A DNA stretch of 64,000 bases from Filimonas zeae (GTDB lineage Bacteria > Bacteroidota > Bacteroidia > Chitinophagales > Chitinophagaceae): NCBI RefSeq assembly GCF_014641615.1, contig NZ_BMIB01000005.1, positions 510,150 through 574,149 on the forward strand. The letters run 5' to 3'. Position 1 is the stretch's first letter. Each line of letters opens with the position of its first letter. The position numbers and the translations under genes are program-made. Below, piece by piece: positions 25,401 to 33,145 of the stretch. Under the pieces are notes generated by a model. The model ran no database searches, had not been told where the DNA came from, and saw only the letters and a list, made by a program, of their open reading frames with translations.

Positions 25401-26782
25401 TCATCATCGTAAGCATAGCGAATGAAAGTAATTTCCTCTCCTTTTACCAACGTATAAATACGGGCAATATGCCCTTTACCATCCTCTTCCACTAACAGGC
25501 GTCTGTTACCGCTATCCCTGATCTCAGTCAGTTGACCAGCCGCGTCGTATTGGAACAGGATAGAAAAACCACCCATTGTTTCAATGGAAGACAGCATCTG
25601 AAACCCTTGTCTGTTTTGTGGCCCCTCAAAACGATAGATATACTTATCATCATCCACCAGTGCATACCTATTGCCATCCCGCTGCCATAACATTTGCTCA
25701 CGTCTGTCATAGTAAGCATCTCCCGGCACTAACACCGGCAACGACGCTTCGCGCCCATCTTTTAAACGAACCGTAAACCAGCCGTTTCCCATATCATACA
25801 CTCCCATATTATAACTGTGATGCCAGTTATAGCCCAAAGGCCCTTCTACAGCAGCATTGCTGTAATAAATACGTTCCCAAACCAACGGAATAGGGCCGGG
25901 TAAATGGAAGTCTACGTTTTTGGAAAAAACCTTTCCACTGGCCACATCCACCGGCTCCCCTTTACATTTTACATTTGCTTCCGGCTGTGCTTTGCCCAGA
26001 TGGGGATTTTTAGTATCAGGGCCTTTTACTTTCCCTTTCGCCTTCTTCCACAACTTCCCTAATCCCTTCAAAGCCATCTTAAACATCAGCTGAAACAGGT
26101 CTATAGTAGGTGGCCCCCCTGCCAATACAGGCTTGCCGCCGGATGTAATAATCAGCAGCATAGAAGTAGGTGCCATTAATGCCATCTTGGGTTTGGGTGG
26201 CTTATTTCTCCGCCCTATAGAAGGAATGCCTACTATGTTACACGATAAAGCCGGATGAAACTGTGTAGAACAAGGCCCGCCATCGGCAAGCACTGTAGAA
26301 CTACCCATCCACATTTCAGAAGAAGCCATGGGGGATACCACGGGCAATATATGCGCAATCAATGCCGGCAGGTGTTGTATACCCGTTCCGGCATTGGCCA
26401 CCCATTGATTGTGTACTTTTACCGATGGCTTCATGGCATTCACCACAGCTGAGGCAACGCTTAACACAGTTACCGGTGCCTCCACCGCTTCTTCTCCTTC
26501 CGCAGGTGGCGGAGGTGCAGGCGGTTCCGGCAGCACAGAAGCGATGCCCGCCATAATAGCACTCATAATATCAAATACCATCCCTATATGCGGAACGGGT
26601 AATAGTGGCGAAGGCGGGAATATAGTACTGTGAAAGTCTACCCCAATAGCCAGGTCAAAATATTTGGCAACGTTCTGCCCCGGAAAGGCAGGAAGGATGC
26701 TGGCCATTTTAGCCTGCAGGTGATCCAGCTGATTTTTCTTCTCGCCAAACAGGGCCGTAAACCCTTTATTCTCGATAGGCAT
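22478..26782 (-). CDS. PAAR-RHS T6SS effector with C-terminal AHH/HNH-type nuclease toxin
   Basis: The 1434-residue protein has an N-terminal hydrophobic region (about 60-120). A PAAR-like domain follows (about 150-230, with GSSTVLADGGP and VLAGGPPTIDLF), then a long RHS shell of YD repeats (about 275-1300; for example YNWHHSYNMG, YEYDAAGNAV). The RHS core ends with DPIGLHGG and a D-x-x-GL element. The variable tip (about 1315-1434) contains KHHI (1334-1337), NNNRNLVYLP and HNGSHRKWHKEH, fitting the AHH group of HNH/Endo VII nucleases. PAAR domains cap VgrG; the RHS cage holds the toxin. The gene follows a TPR-type adaptor gene and precedes its immunity gene, forming a complete effector module. 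Confidence 0.88.
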   Translation of the reverse strand: MPIENKGFTALFGEKKNQLDHLQAKMASILPAFPGQNVAKYFDLAIGVDFHSTIFPPSPLLPVPHIGMVFDIMSAIMAGIASVLPEPPAPPPPAEGEEAVEAPVTVLSVASAVVNAMKPSVKVHNQWVANAGTGIQHLPALIAHILPVVSPMASSEMWMGSSTVLADGGPCSTQFHPALSCNIVGIPSIGRRNKPPKPKMALMAPTSMLLIITSGGKPVLAGGPPTIDLFQLMFKMALKGLGKLWKKAKGKVKGPDTKNPHLGKAQPEANVKCKGEPVDVASGKVFSKNVDFHLPGPIPLVWERIYYSNAAVEGPLGYNWHHSYNMGVYDMGNGWFTVRLKDGREASLPVLVPGDAYYDRREQMLWQRDGNRYALVDDDKYIYRFEGPQNRQGFQMLSSIETMGGFSILFQYDAAGQLTEIRDSGNRRLLVEEDGKGHIARIYTLVKGEEITFIRYAYDDDDNLVETSDALHARKSFFYEDHLLVRLTNQEGMNFYWEYEGKGDEAKCIHTWGDNGVLEYWFEYEEGKTTDRNSLGHISEHYYDEQLLIYKIVDGNGGATYQSYNDFGELELVVNPEGLSIKYEHNQWGKVVKHVNENGDATLFKYDEQLSLTQVTFPGGAAYKRTYDSKGRLLSRLHADGKALHYIYEGPMLKAVTDHYGRKFHFYYDEQNNLTRLDFGEKGYLSWAYDYLGRVLMATDIEGNNTLYEYDAAGNAVFIQQPDGTRHYMEYDAAGNLMHAHDNNGHDVAFSYGALGVLTGRRQNGSEIHFHYDTELRIRSIANEAGELYRFGHDAVGNVVSEWGFDGLQRRYVRDGAGRIVKILRPDARWTSYVYDGTGNTISEEHYDGTATAYRYSRDGLMAEAFNEESHIHFFRDIAGRVIKEQQGACFIERKYNTDGNCEHVSSSLGASIDLGYSTDGFLNRIVLQDGDEQAGWSSLWQRNNSGLEVFRQLTGGVEVKTERDKLGRIALQRITNLSVEEGRNRYEWGRDNKLNRIVNELTRSSINFEYDLLDNLARANYTTGASIDTIYKVPDKAGNLFRTPKRADRTYGKGGRLLQDDKYYYHYDAEGNLLFKEFATNTNRNADDKTELLGVKMIAAKGSATGWLYEWTGNGMLKRVVGPAGRVVDFSYDPLGRRMAKKSNGKVTRWIWNSNVPLHEWTYAGDFPPAASVDASGKIYQEEEPVNDLITWLFEEGTFVPCARIEKEHSYSIVADHLGTPTHAFDDTGRKVWERQLDCYGNLYVETGERNFIPYLYQGQYIDEETGLAYNRFRYYDPEAGLYVSQDPIGLHGGMLLYGYVKNVNGWVDVLGLSRGPVDGDYSEMMSVDGYQKHHIIADSLRDHPLLEELGYDINNNRNLVYLPESRSVDPTRTVHNGSHRKWHKEHAKAELDRIRAMDASPEVKRMHVDAYTDNMRKKYLAKEPDVQLNKHH

Positions 26783-26814
26783 AGGTCGTAATTAATTAGT
26801 TAGCGGATAGATTG

Positions 26815-28188
26815 CTACAATGCAAAGCGCTTCCTTTTCTGCCGCGCTTTGGCTTTTACCACACCTTCTTCCTGCAACAGACTCTCCCAATCGTTACCCA
26901 GCCAGCTGGCCAGCTGCTCTTTAACAGGCTCCAGTTCCTGCGGTGTTCTTATCTTCTTTCCTACCAGTAAGGCCAGATAGGCAGCCTGCAAAAACGTAGA
27001 CTGCCGGCGTACTTCCCGCTCCAGGTAACTACCGGCGGTAATGGACAGCAGCAGCGTTTCAAAAGCCTGCTCATAAGCCCGCATTTCATAATGCAAATGC
27101 CCGCACAGGCGATAGCCCTCCATCATAAAAAAGGCATCCCCATGCTCAGTGGCTGTAAGTGCCAGTTGCTCATATACTGCCATAGACTCCTTCCGCTTAC
27201 GGGCACCCATTAACAAAGCGCCTTTCAGCATCATACACGCTTTCCAGGTGGGGTATCCACTGGCATCACCCGCTTCCATCAGCTTTGCAGCCTTACTCAG
27301 GGCCTCCTCCGTATACATTTTGCAGTTATCACTGCTGCCTATGGAAAAATAGGCCTGGGCAGCAATCAGCAAAGTTGCGGTAGCAGTGGAAGGGGTGTTT
27401 AACTGCCTGCTCAGCAGCAACAGCGTGTTTACCTCTCTGGTAAGCAAGGGCTCATCTTTTTTGATAGTGGTATTCATCACTATCCGTATCTGGTTGCGGT
27501 AGCGCGCATCTGTACTTACTGTATCGTAGCTGCCACCACCTTTGCTCATTTCATTATCTATAGCAGCAGGCATATCCAGCACCGGGCGCAGTTCCGCTAC
27601 CAGCGGCAGCACCTTTCTGTTGGTTACCACCACCTTACGCTTCTCCGCAAAATCAATGGTTGCCAGCCGTATTTCACTGGGTATACCCTCCTCCAGCTTT
27701 TTGGTAAACCAGCCGGAAAGAGGTGCCGTATCGGGTCGCCCCGGCGGGAAGTACAAACAAAAATGTGTATGCTTATCCAGCCCGTCAATACAGCGCCTGA
27801 ACCGTACCAGTTCCTTTAACAGGTTACCGAAAGTGGGCACCAGCTTTGTATCAGGCACAAAGTCGTGTAACAGCAGTCCTTCGTTTTTCAATGCCAGATA
27901 CATATCATACTTAGCATCCTGCGGCTTGATAAACCACTCCTCAAACTCTTTCCACAGCTGCTGCTCAAAAGCCGTATGATCGCCTTTGTACTCTGTATCA
28001 AAACGAAAGAATATATCGTTAAAAACGCCTATGGGCAGGCGTTCTGTTTCCATAAACTTGTCTATAATATCTACATCATGAAACTGTGCCACCCATATAG
28101 CCAGTTTCCAGCTCTGTATGTCATCAATTCCAGCCCATTCGTTTCTTACCTTGTAAAACTCCTGGGCCACTGAAGTGGATGCTGCCAT
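26815..28188 (-). CDS. Putative T6SS effector adaptor/chaperone with TPR-like helices
   Basis: This 457-residue soluble protein is not one I can name. The N-terminal half (about 1-220) has mixed alpha/beta character, with RLATIDFAEKRKVVV reading like a small folded domain. The C-terminal half (about 245-430) is a run of helical hairpins with TPR-like spacing: TATATLLIAAQAYFSIGSSD, MKGALLMGARKRKESMAVYE, YRLCGHLHYEMRAYEQAFE. It ends in a basic tail (KAKARQKRKRF). It lies between vgrG (20 bp away) and the PAAR-RHS gene (32 bp away), where DUF4123, DUF1795 or DUF2169 adaptors sit in other T6SSs; none of those is recognised here. I infer that it loads the RHS effector onto VgrG. Confidence 0.6.
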   Translation of the reverse strand: MAASTSVAQEFYKVRNEWAGIDDIQSWKLAIWVAQFHDVDIIDKFMETERLPIGVFNDIFFRFDTEYKGDHTAFEQQLWKEFEEWFIKPQDAKYDMYLALKNEGLLLHDFVPDTKLVPTFGNLLKELVRFRRCIDGLDKHTHFCLYFPPGRPDTAPLSGWFTKKLEEGIPSEIRLATIDFAEKRKVVVTNRKVLPLVAELRPVLDMPAAIDNEMSKGGGSYDTVSTDARYRNQIRIVMNTTIKKDEPLLTREVNTLLLLSRQLNTPSTATATLLIAAQAYFSIGSSDNCKMYTEEALSKAAKLMEAGDASGYPTWKACMMLKGALLMGARKRKESMAVYEQLALTATEHGDAFFMMEGYRLCGHLHYEMRAYEQAFETLLLSITAGSYLEREVRRQSTFLQAAYLALLVGKKIRTPQELEPVKEQLASWLGNDWESLLQEEGVVKAKARQKRKRFAL

Positions 28189-28208
28189 GTAATGAGAATT
28201 TATATCTA

Positions 28209-30005
28209 TCAGGAATTGATTTTTACCAGACCACCGGTAATACCCACATCAGCATTACCATTTACCGATACCTTGTTACTGGTTACATCTACAGTAGAAC
28301 TACCGTCTACCGTTACAGATGTATTGCCTTTCACCGTAGCATCTTTGGCAGTAATGTTGGCCACATCGCCCTGCGCAGTAAGGGTGAGCGAACTACCACC
28401 ACTCACTATTTTACCCTGCTCCGTAGCAGTGGAGGTAATGGTTTTACCGTTAATGGTAATGGTGCCATCTTCCTTCATCTCTATTTTAGATTTACCGCAC
28501 ACCATGGTCATCATCTTGTTCGATTTTACGGTAATATTACCCGCGCCATCCATCAGCATGCTGTTGCCATCTTTATCTTCTGCCAGCACACTACCTGCTG
28601 CATCATTCATCACCAGCTTATTACCACTCCGGGTTTGTAAGGCTTTTACATCGTTACCGCTATTGCTGAATGTATTGTTTGCCTGGCCGTGGTATACTGT
28701 ACCAATTATGTATGGCTTAACCGCACTATCGCCTTCAAAGCCTACAATTACCTCTTCACCCACTTCAGGGATAAAGAACATGCCTTTACCGCCACCACCA
28801 TGCGGACTTGTCACCCTTATCCACGGTGTTTTTTCGCTGCCGTTCATCCAATGGAATTTTACACGTACACGTCCCAGACCTTTGGGGTCGTAGTTATCAG
28901 TAACAATAGCGCTCTGTGTTTCACTCACCGGATCGGGTAAGGCATTGGCTGGTGGTAGTTTGATAGAAGCAGGTACGGCTATAAAATCGTTGGAGTAGTT
29001 ACCCTGACCATCAAAAAAATGATTTACGCCTACTACTATGTAATCGCCATAGCTTTCAGCAGACTGATCAAATACGTTTTGCCCCTTTACAGAAATGGTG
29101 CTACCTACCGCTACGCCCGGGTTATCACTGTTGCCATTAAAGCGAACGTGATTACTGCTCTGCATTGCGCTGCGTATACTCACCACATCATCCAGCTGCT
29201 TCTTGTTGGTTAAAAAGTGGTTGTTCCATACTTTAGGTTGCGTGGCATATACCGCCTTACTCACTTTAAAAGTATGCTTACCCAGATCATTCAATCCGGC
29301 CTTCTCTTCAATGCCTTCAGGCGTACTGGTATATACCTGATGGTTCATATAGTCATACGCCATCATCTGCATGGTTGCAGGACGTACCTGCAACGACATA
29401 TTAAAACGACTGAGATCACTGCCAAACACCAACTGCGCACCGCCTCCCGCTGCGGGTGGGCCAATTACCAGGCGCTGGCCATCGTAATAGAACCATTCGC
29501 CGTAAGTGGCACACAGGCGCGACAGAAATTGCCACGCGGTTTCTTTGTATTGTACAATGTAAGAAAGTGTTTCCGGGTACAACGGAGACACTTTGGGCTG
29601 TAGTAAGTTCTGCGGAAAATACTTAAGCACATCCTGCGCTATATTCTTTACTGCTTTCTTTTCCCAGCTTTTACAATGCGGGCCATTATCCATGATAATG
29701 GTGGGACTATATCCCGTTATCACCACATCTCCCAGGTAGCCACTGAAGCGTGCGGTTTCTACCTGTGTTATAATACCAATAAACTGCAGCTGCCCGGCGT
29801 TGCCCTGCACCTGTACCGCTATAGTAGCGCCCATCAGGTTTTTAGAGCTTTGAAATACACCACCAGACACACCGTCTATGGATTCGGCCGGACATACCAA
29901 TCTGAAGGTATGGTGGCCATATATGCCCTGATTCAGTTGAAAAGAAGAAACCTGTGCTACAGTGTTTCCTTCTATACTTATTCGGGTTGTAACTAACTGA
30001 GCCAT
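28209..30005 (-). CDS. vgrG: T6SS spike protein VgrG (TssI)
   Basis: The 598-residue protein has the gp27-like N-terminal half (SYIVQYKETAWQFLSRLCATYGEWFYYDG is the classical VgrG segment). It continues with the gp5-like OB domain, with DPKGLGRVRVKFHWM and WIRVTSPHGGGGKGMFFIPEVGEEVIVGF, and a C-terminal beta-helical needle of repeating short strands to the end (NGKTITSTATEQ onward). There is no C-terminal enzymatic extension, so effectors must be carried by the PAAR-RHS protein downstream. It is the puncturing tip on the Hcp tube. The gene lies 49 bp after the second hcp gene. Confidence 0.96.
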   Translation of the reverse strand: MAQLVTTRISIEGNTVAQVSSFQLNQGIYGHHTFRLVCPAESIDGVSGGVFQSSKNLMGATIAVQVQGNAGQLQFIGIITQVETARFSGYLGDVVITGYSPTIIMDNGPHCKSWEKKAVKNIAQDVLKYFPQNLLQPKVSPLYPETLSYIVQYKETAWQFLSRLCATYGEWFYYDGQRLVIGPPAAGGGAQLVFGSDLSRFNMSLQVRPATMQMMAYDYMNHQVYTSTPEGIEEKAGLNDLGKHTFKVSKAVYATQPKVWNNHFLTNKKQLDDVVSIRSAMQSSNHVRFNGNSDNPGVAVGSTISVKGQNVFDQSAESYGDYIVVGVNHFFDGQGNYSNDFIAVPASIKLPPANALPDPVSETQSAIVTDNYDPKGLGRVRVKFHWMNGSEKTPWIRVTSPHGGGGKGMFFIPEVGEEVIVGFEGDSAVKPYIIGTVYHGQANNTFSNSGNDVKALQTRSGNKLVMNDAAGSVLAEDKDGNSMLMDGAGNITVKSNKMMTMVCGKSKIEMKEDGTITINGKTITSTATEQGKIVSGGSSLTLTAQGDVANITAKDATVKGNTSVTVDGSSTVDVTSNKVSVNGNADVGITGGLVKINS

Positions 30006-30054
30006 AAAAAATATTTATCACTTATGGTTAACAGCAGCATTAATGGGTTCAGCA

Positions 30055-30444
30055 CTATTGCGGCCAATTATTGGTATAGGTGGAGTCGTTCAGTTTCAGC
30101 TCTTTCGCACTCAGCACCAGTTTAATCTGCATGGGAAATTCTCCGTCATGCTGATACACTTCCTGGTAGTCAATGCAATGGGCATCTGTAAACTCCAGCG
30201 TTTTAAGCTTACTCATGGTATCACGCCGGTAAAAGGTAATCAGCCCGCTTCGTGTCTGTTCCGGACTTATCATCCAGTCAAACAGATCGGATTGGCCGGT
30301 GCTTTCTACTGTAAGCATCACCGCCCCTCCTTTGGGTACTGAAGATGGCCTTCCCGTTGCGTCTGTTACCTGCGTAAAGCGAAAACTGCAATAAAGTATA
30401 TTGGAGTTTTCACCTTCCAGCTCCATTTTGGCAATGAAAGACAT
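30055..30444 (-). CDS. hcp: T6SSiii tube protein Hcp/TssD, second copy
   Basis: The 129-residue protein is a clear paralogue of the neighbouring hcp gene: both share the TDATGRPSS motif near residue 33 and the LTVESTG strand, followed by an F-x-W-M segment. It belongs to the compact Bacteroidota Hcp family whose hexameric rings stack inside the sheath. It differs most in its last 50 residues (HDGEFPMQIKLVLSAKEL), which face the tube end or lumen. It directly precedes vgrG, so it may be a specialised ring next to the spike or effector, while the other copy forms the bulk of the tube. That division is inferred. Confidence 0.9.
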   Translation of the reverse strand: MSFIAKMELEGENSNILYCSFRFTQVTDATGRPSSVPKGGAVMLTVESTGQSDLFDWMISPEQTRSGLITFYRRDTMSKLKTLEFTDAHCIDYQEVYQHDGEFPMQIKLVLSAKELKLNDSTYTNNWPQ

Positions 30445-30490
30445 AAGATGTTATTTATACTTTGTGAGATAAAAGACCATTAGGAGAAAT

Positions 30491-30516
30491 AACAGGCAGC
30501 TGCATAGCTGCCTGTT
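30491..30516 (-). terminator. Perfect hairpin between the two hcp genes
   Basis: AACAGGCAGCT (30491-30501) pairs perfectly with AGCTGCCTGTT (30506-30516) around a 4-base loop, just downstream of the first hcp gene. The T content after it on the minus strand is modest (TTATTT). It could partly terminate or stabilise the abundant hcp transcript and so lower expression of the second hcp, vgrG and effector genes. Confidence 0.55.
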
Positions 30517-30542
30517 TATAATACGTGTATAGTATGTACACA

Positions 30543-30935
30543 CTAGTTCTTTACCCACTCGTTAATATGAGAACCTGTTCCCAGGGCTATCTCACGCGAA
30601 CTAAGAGTAAAAGTTTCCGTTACCGGATTTTCGTCGTTGGAATTAAAGTTCTCTTTATATTCCACCAGGTAAGCTTCTTTGAAGTTCAGTTCTTTCAGCG
30701 TAGCGTTGTTGTCACGCTTTACAAACACAATAGAACCGTCTTTTCTTTCAAAGTTGTTACACATCCACTCGAAGAAGGTAGTGTCGCCGGTTGATTCAAC
30801 CGTAAGCGTAATCTTTCCTCCGCGTGTAATGGAAGAAGGACGTCCTGTTGCATCAGTTTCCTGCTTCAGCTGATAATTGCAGTTCAGTACATTTACTTCC
30901 TGACCGCCTACCTTCAGTTTCACTGAAAATGACAT
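30543..30935 (-). CDS. hcp: T6SSiii tube protein Hcp/TssD, first copy
   Basis: The 130-residue protein has the Bacteroidota Hcp/TssD pattern: a VKLKVGGQEVNVLNCNYQL start, TDATGRPSS near residue 33, LTVESTGDTTFFEWM, and a C-terminal TFTLSSREIALG strand. Hexamers of this protein build the inner tube. The gene follows tssC after a 165-bp gap that holds no other gene and may carry its own promoter, as expected for the most abundant component. A strong hairpin lies right after it. The paralogue downstream is about half identical by eye. Confidence 0.93.
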   Translation of the reverse strand: MSFSVKLKVGGQEVNVLNCNYQLKQETDATGRPSSITRGGKITLTVESTGDTTFFEWMCNNFERKDGSIVFVKRDNNATLKELNFKEAYLVEYKENFNSNDENPVTETFTLSSREIALGTGSHINEWVKN

Positions 30936-31100
30936 AGTTGTAGATTTTTAGTTAATAAAAAATGGTATCAGACCAATTAAAAATAAAAACGATGTCCTGT
31001 ACACCCACCGTAAGGCGAATGCATTCACTGTAGAGGCTATAATGCAGAAAGGGTAAGCTACAGGCTTTAAAAAGGTTAGTGGTGTAAGGTTGCTGTTAAA

Positions 31101-32492
31101 CTATTTACCATCCTGTTCGTATGCCGACATCCATTCGGTTTTGTCGAGCTCTTCTCCCTTCTGGCCTTCCAGTTTAATAAGGAAAGTTTTGGCAGGGAAG
31201 TATGGCTTTAAGTGTATATCCAGATATATCCTGTCTTTTTGCAGCGGGTCCTGCTCAAACCTTCTGATGCTAAAGTTTTCAATCAGTTTACTGGGTCCGG
31301 TAATACCATCCAGAAACTTCACAATCTGTCCGTTCAGTTCTTTACGCGTGTTGGCAGTAAAGTTTTCAAAAGCACGTCTGTTTAAAAAGTCCATCATTAC
31401 TTTGGTTACGTAATCAAATACGCGCACCACGGAATAGGTTTGTAAGCCCAGGTTATCACCATTAAACAGCGTTTTTGCAGAAAATGCCATCACCTTGCCG
31501 TACTCTTTCACCATGGGAATCAATCCCAGTTTTTCCAGATTGGCAATCTCACTCTTCTTCAGGTCAAACTTCACTCCATCCACTTCATTAATGCCACCGA
31601 ATTTTTTACCGGCAGTAACCTGCGACATTAATGTATAATAAATCTTACCCCCCAATGCTGCCGCAGGGGGCACATATAAATGATCTTCTTCACCCACCGC
31701 ATCCGCTTTACCACGGCCAACCAGCCAGTTACAGGTCATAACCACGTTGGAGCGGTACGGATCTCCACCGGTAAGGTTAGCTGCTTCAAACAGCTCCATT
31801 ACATCATCCGGAGAATCCAGATTTTCAAAATCGGTAACCAGCATCACTTTATTGTCGTGCGCTATCTTGGCCCATTTCTCTACCACTTTATTACTTCCCA
31901 GATAGCCGGGCAGAATAAGAATGCTATAGTTATTACGCAGGTCCAGCCTGTCGTAGTTGCTGTTCAGTTCTTCATGTATCGCATCTATAAAACGGGTATT
32001 GTCCAGGTCTTTTAACTGGTCGGGCTCCGCGTTCATGATAGACACGTTTTTCACCTTCAGGCTTTCGGTATTCTTAAAGAACAACGCCACAGAACGATAA
32101 CTGCGCTCCAGTTCCTCTGTGCGCTTCAGCGCATCTTTCAGGTTGGATTTCAGCACTCTATCTGCCTGTTCTGCGCGCGTATTGCAGGTGTTTACAATTT
32201 CAGATAAATCATCAGAACTGCTTAACACGTCTGCCCACCATTGCAGCGTTTTCTTCAACGCGACCCGCTCATCCTTCTTGGCAGCTTCTTCCAGAAATAT
32301 CTTCTTACGGGCTTTACGCTCCGGATTTATATTTTGTACGCCATCTATGGCCGATTCCAGTAAATCAAACCCTCCCAGGCGCGCCAGCACCTGTAGTTTG
32401 GCTTCTAACGACTCTCCTCCTTCTACAACGGTTTTATAGGTGGAAGCATCCTGCTGAACTGCTTCGGCTGCCTTTACTTGTTCTGTAGACAT
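31101..32492 (-). CDS. tssC: T6SS contractile sheath large subunit TssC
   Basis: The 463-residue protein fits the Bacteroidota TssC family. It has a charged N-terminal segment with LEAKLQVLARLGGFDLLESAIDG, a central RNNYSILILPGYLGSNKVVEKW region, WLVGRGKADAV, and a C-terminal half with VRVFDYVTKVMMDFLNRRAFENFTANTRKELNGQIVKFL. Together with TssB it polymerises into the sheath around the Hcp tube and contracts on firing; ClpV recycles it. It starts 45 bp after tssB ends on the same strand. The tssB-tssC order is conserved in all T6SSs. Confidence 0.92.
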   Translation of the reverse strand: MSTEQVKAAEAVQQDASTYKTVVEGGESLEAKLQVLARLGGFDLLESAIDGVQNINPERKARKKIFLEEAAKKDERVALKKTLQWWADVLSSSDDLSEIVNTCNTRAEQADRVLKSNLKDALKRTEELERSYRSVALFFKNTESLKVKNVSIMNAEPDQLKDLDNTRFIDAIHEELNSNYDRLDLRNNYSILILPGYLGSNKVVEKWAKIAHDNKVMLVTDFENLDSPDDVMELFEAANLTGGDPYRSNVVMTCNWLVGRGKADAVGEEDHLYVPPAAALGGKIYYTLMSQVTAGKKFGGINEVDGVKFDLKKSEIANLEKLGLIPMVKEYGKVMAFSAKTLFNGDNLGLQTYSVVRVFDYVTKVMMDFLNRRAFENFTANTRKELNGQIVKFLDGITGPSKLIENFSIRRFEQDPLQKDRIYLDIHLKPYFPAKTFLIKLEGQKGEELDKTEWMSAYEQDGK

Positions 32493-32537
32493 AACATGTA
32501 CTATTTGTGGGTAAGCGGTGTTTTGTAAAACGGTGTA

Positions 32538-32990
32538 TTAACGGGCTGCATCCAGTTCCTGTATCAGAATGTTCAGGGCAGCCAGCAAATTGGCTTTGGT
32601 GTCTTTATCCGAAAGTGCCTGCTTCAACAACTTATTCGTTTTCAGTTGCTTTACTATCTTCTGATACTGCTGTTGCTTCATGTCCAGCTCTTTCAGGTAA
32701 TCACTTTGCGCAGTAATCCCTTTCACGCCAAAATCTTCCAAACCGTTGAAACGTAAGGATTCCCGTTTGGTGGTACCTTCTTCTGTTTCAAACTCCATTT
32801 GTACATGCGGGGAAAAACGGCGGAACACACCGGTAATATCGGTTATGCCTTCTACTATTTCAGGCTTTACGGGTGGATCATCTGTCAGCTTCTCGGCCAG
32901 CAACACCCTGTTCTGCGGAATATCTGCAAAAGCTTCAAAGGCATCTGTTTTTACTTCAGTGCCACCAATTCCATACGGTTCAATGGGCAT
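32538..32990 (-). CDS. tssB: T6SS contractile sheath small subunit TssB
   Basis: The 150-residue protein has the T6SSiii TssB layout: GGTEVKTDAFEAFADIPQNRVLLAEKL at the N-terminus, IVEGITDITGVFRRFSPHVQMEF in the middle, and a C-terminal helix rich in Lys/Gln that interlocks with TssC. It lies between clpV and tssC. The 155 bp upstream (32991-33145) hold no gene; they are AT-rich and may contain a promoter, but no clear TAnnTTTG element was found there. Confidence 0.9.
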   Translation of the reverse strand: MPIEPYGIGGTEVKTDAFEAFADIPQNRVLLAEKLTDDPPVKPEIVEGITDITGVFRRFSPHVQMEFETEEGTTKRESLRFNGLEDFGVKGITAQSDYLKELDMKQQQYQKIVKQLKTNKLLKQALSDKDTKANLLAALNILIQELDAAR

Positions 32991-33145
32991 ACTATATATT
33001 TTTTAACTGTTAGGTTAACTATCAGGTCTGTGGTTGAGGAAGGTTGTTTAAAAGGTTAGCAAATGCAGGTAATCGAATAAAAGCCATAATTATGCCATAG
33101 CCGTTCAAACAACATTAATTTTTTTATACGTTAATTGTTTTTTAT

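Noticed and set aside
27542..27979. Plus-strand 145-codon frame
   Set aside because: Antisense to the TPR-type adaptor gene; Ser-rich shadow translation without motifs.
28209..30005. Evolved VgrG with its own effector domain
   Set aside because: The C-terminal part is only short repeating beta strands ending in VKINS; no enzymatic domain follows.
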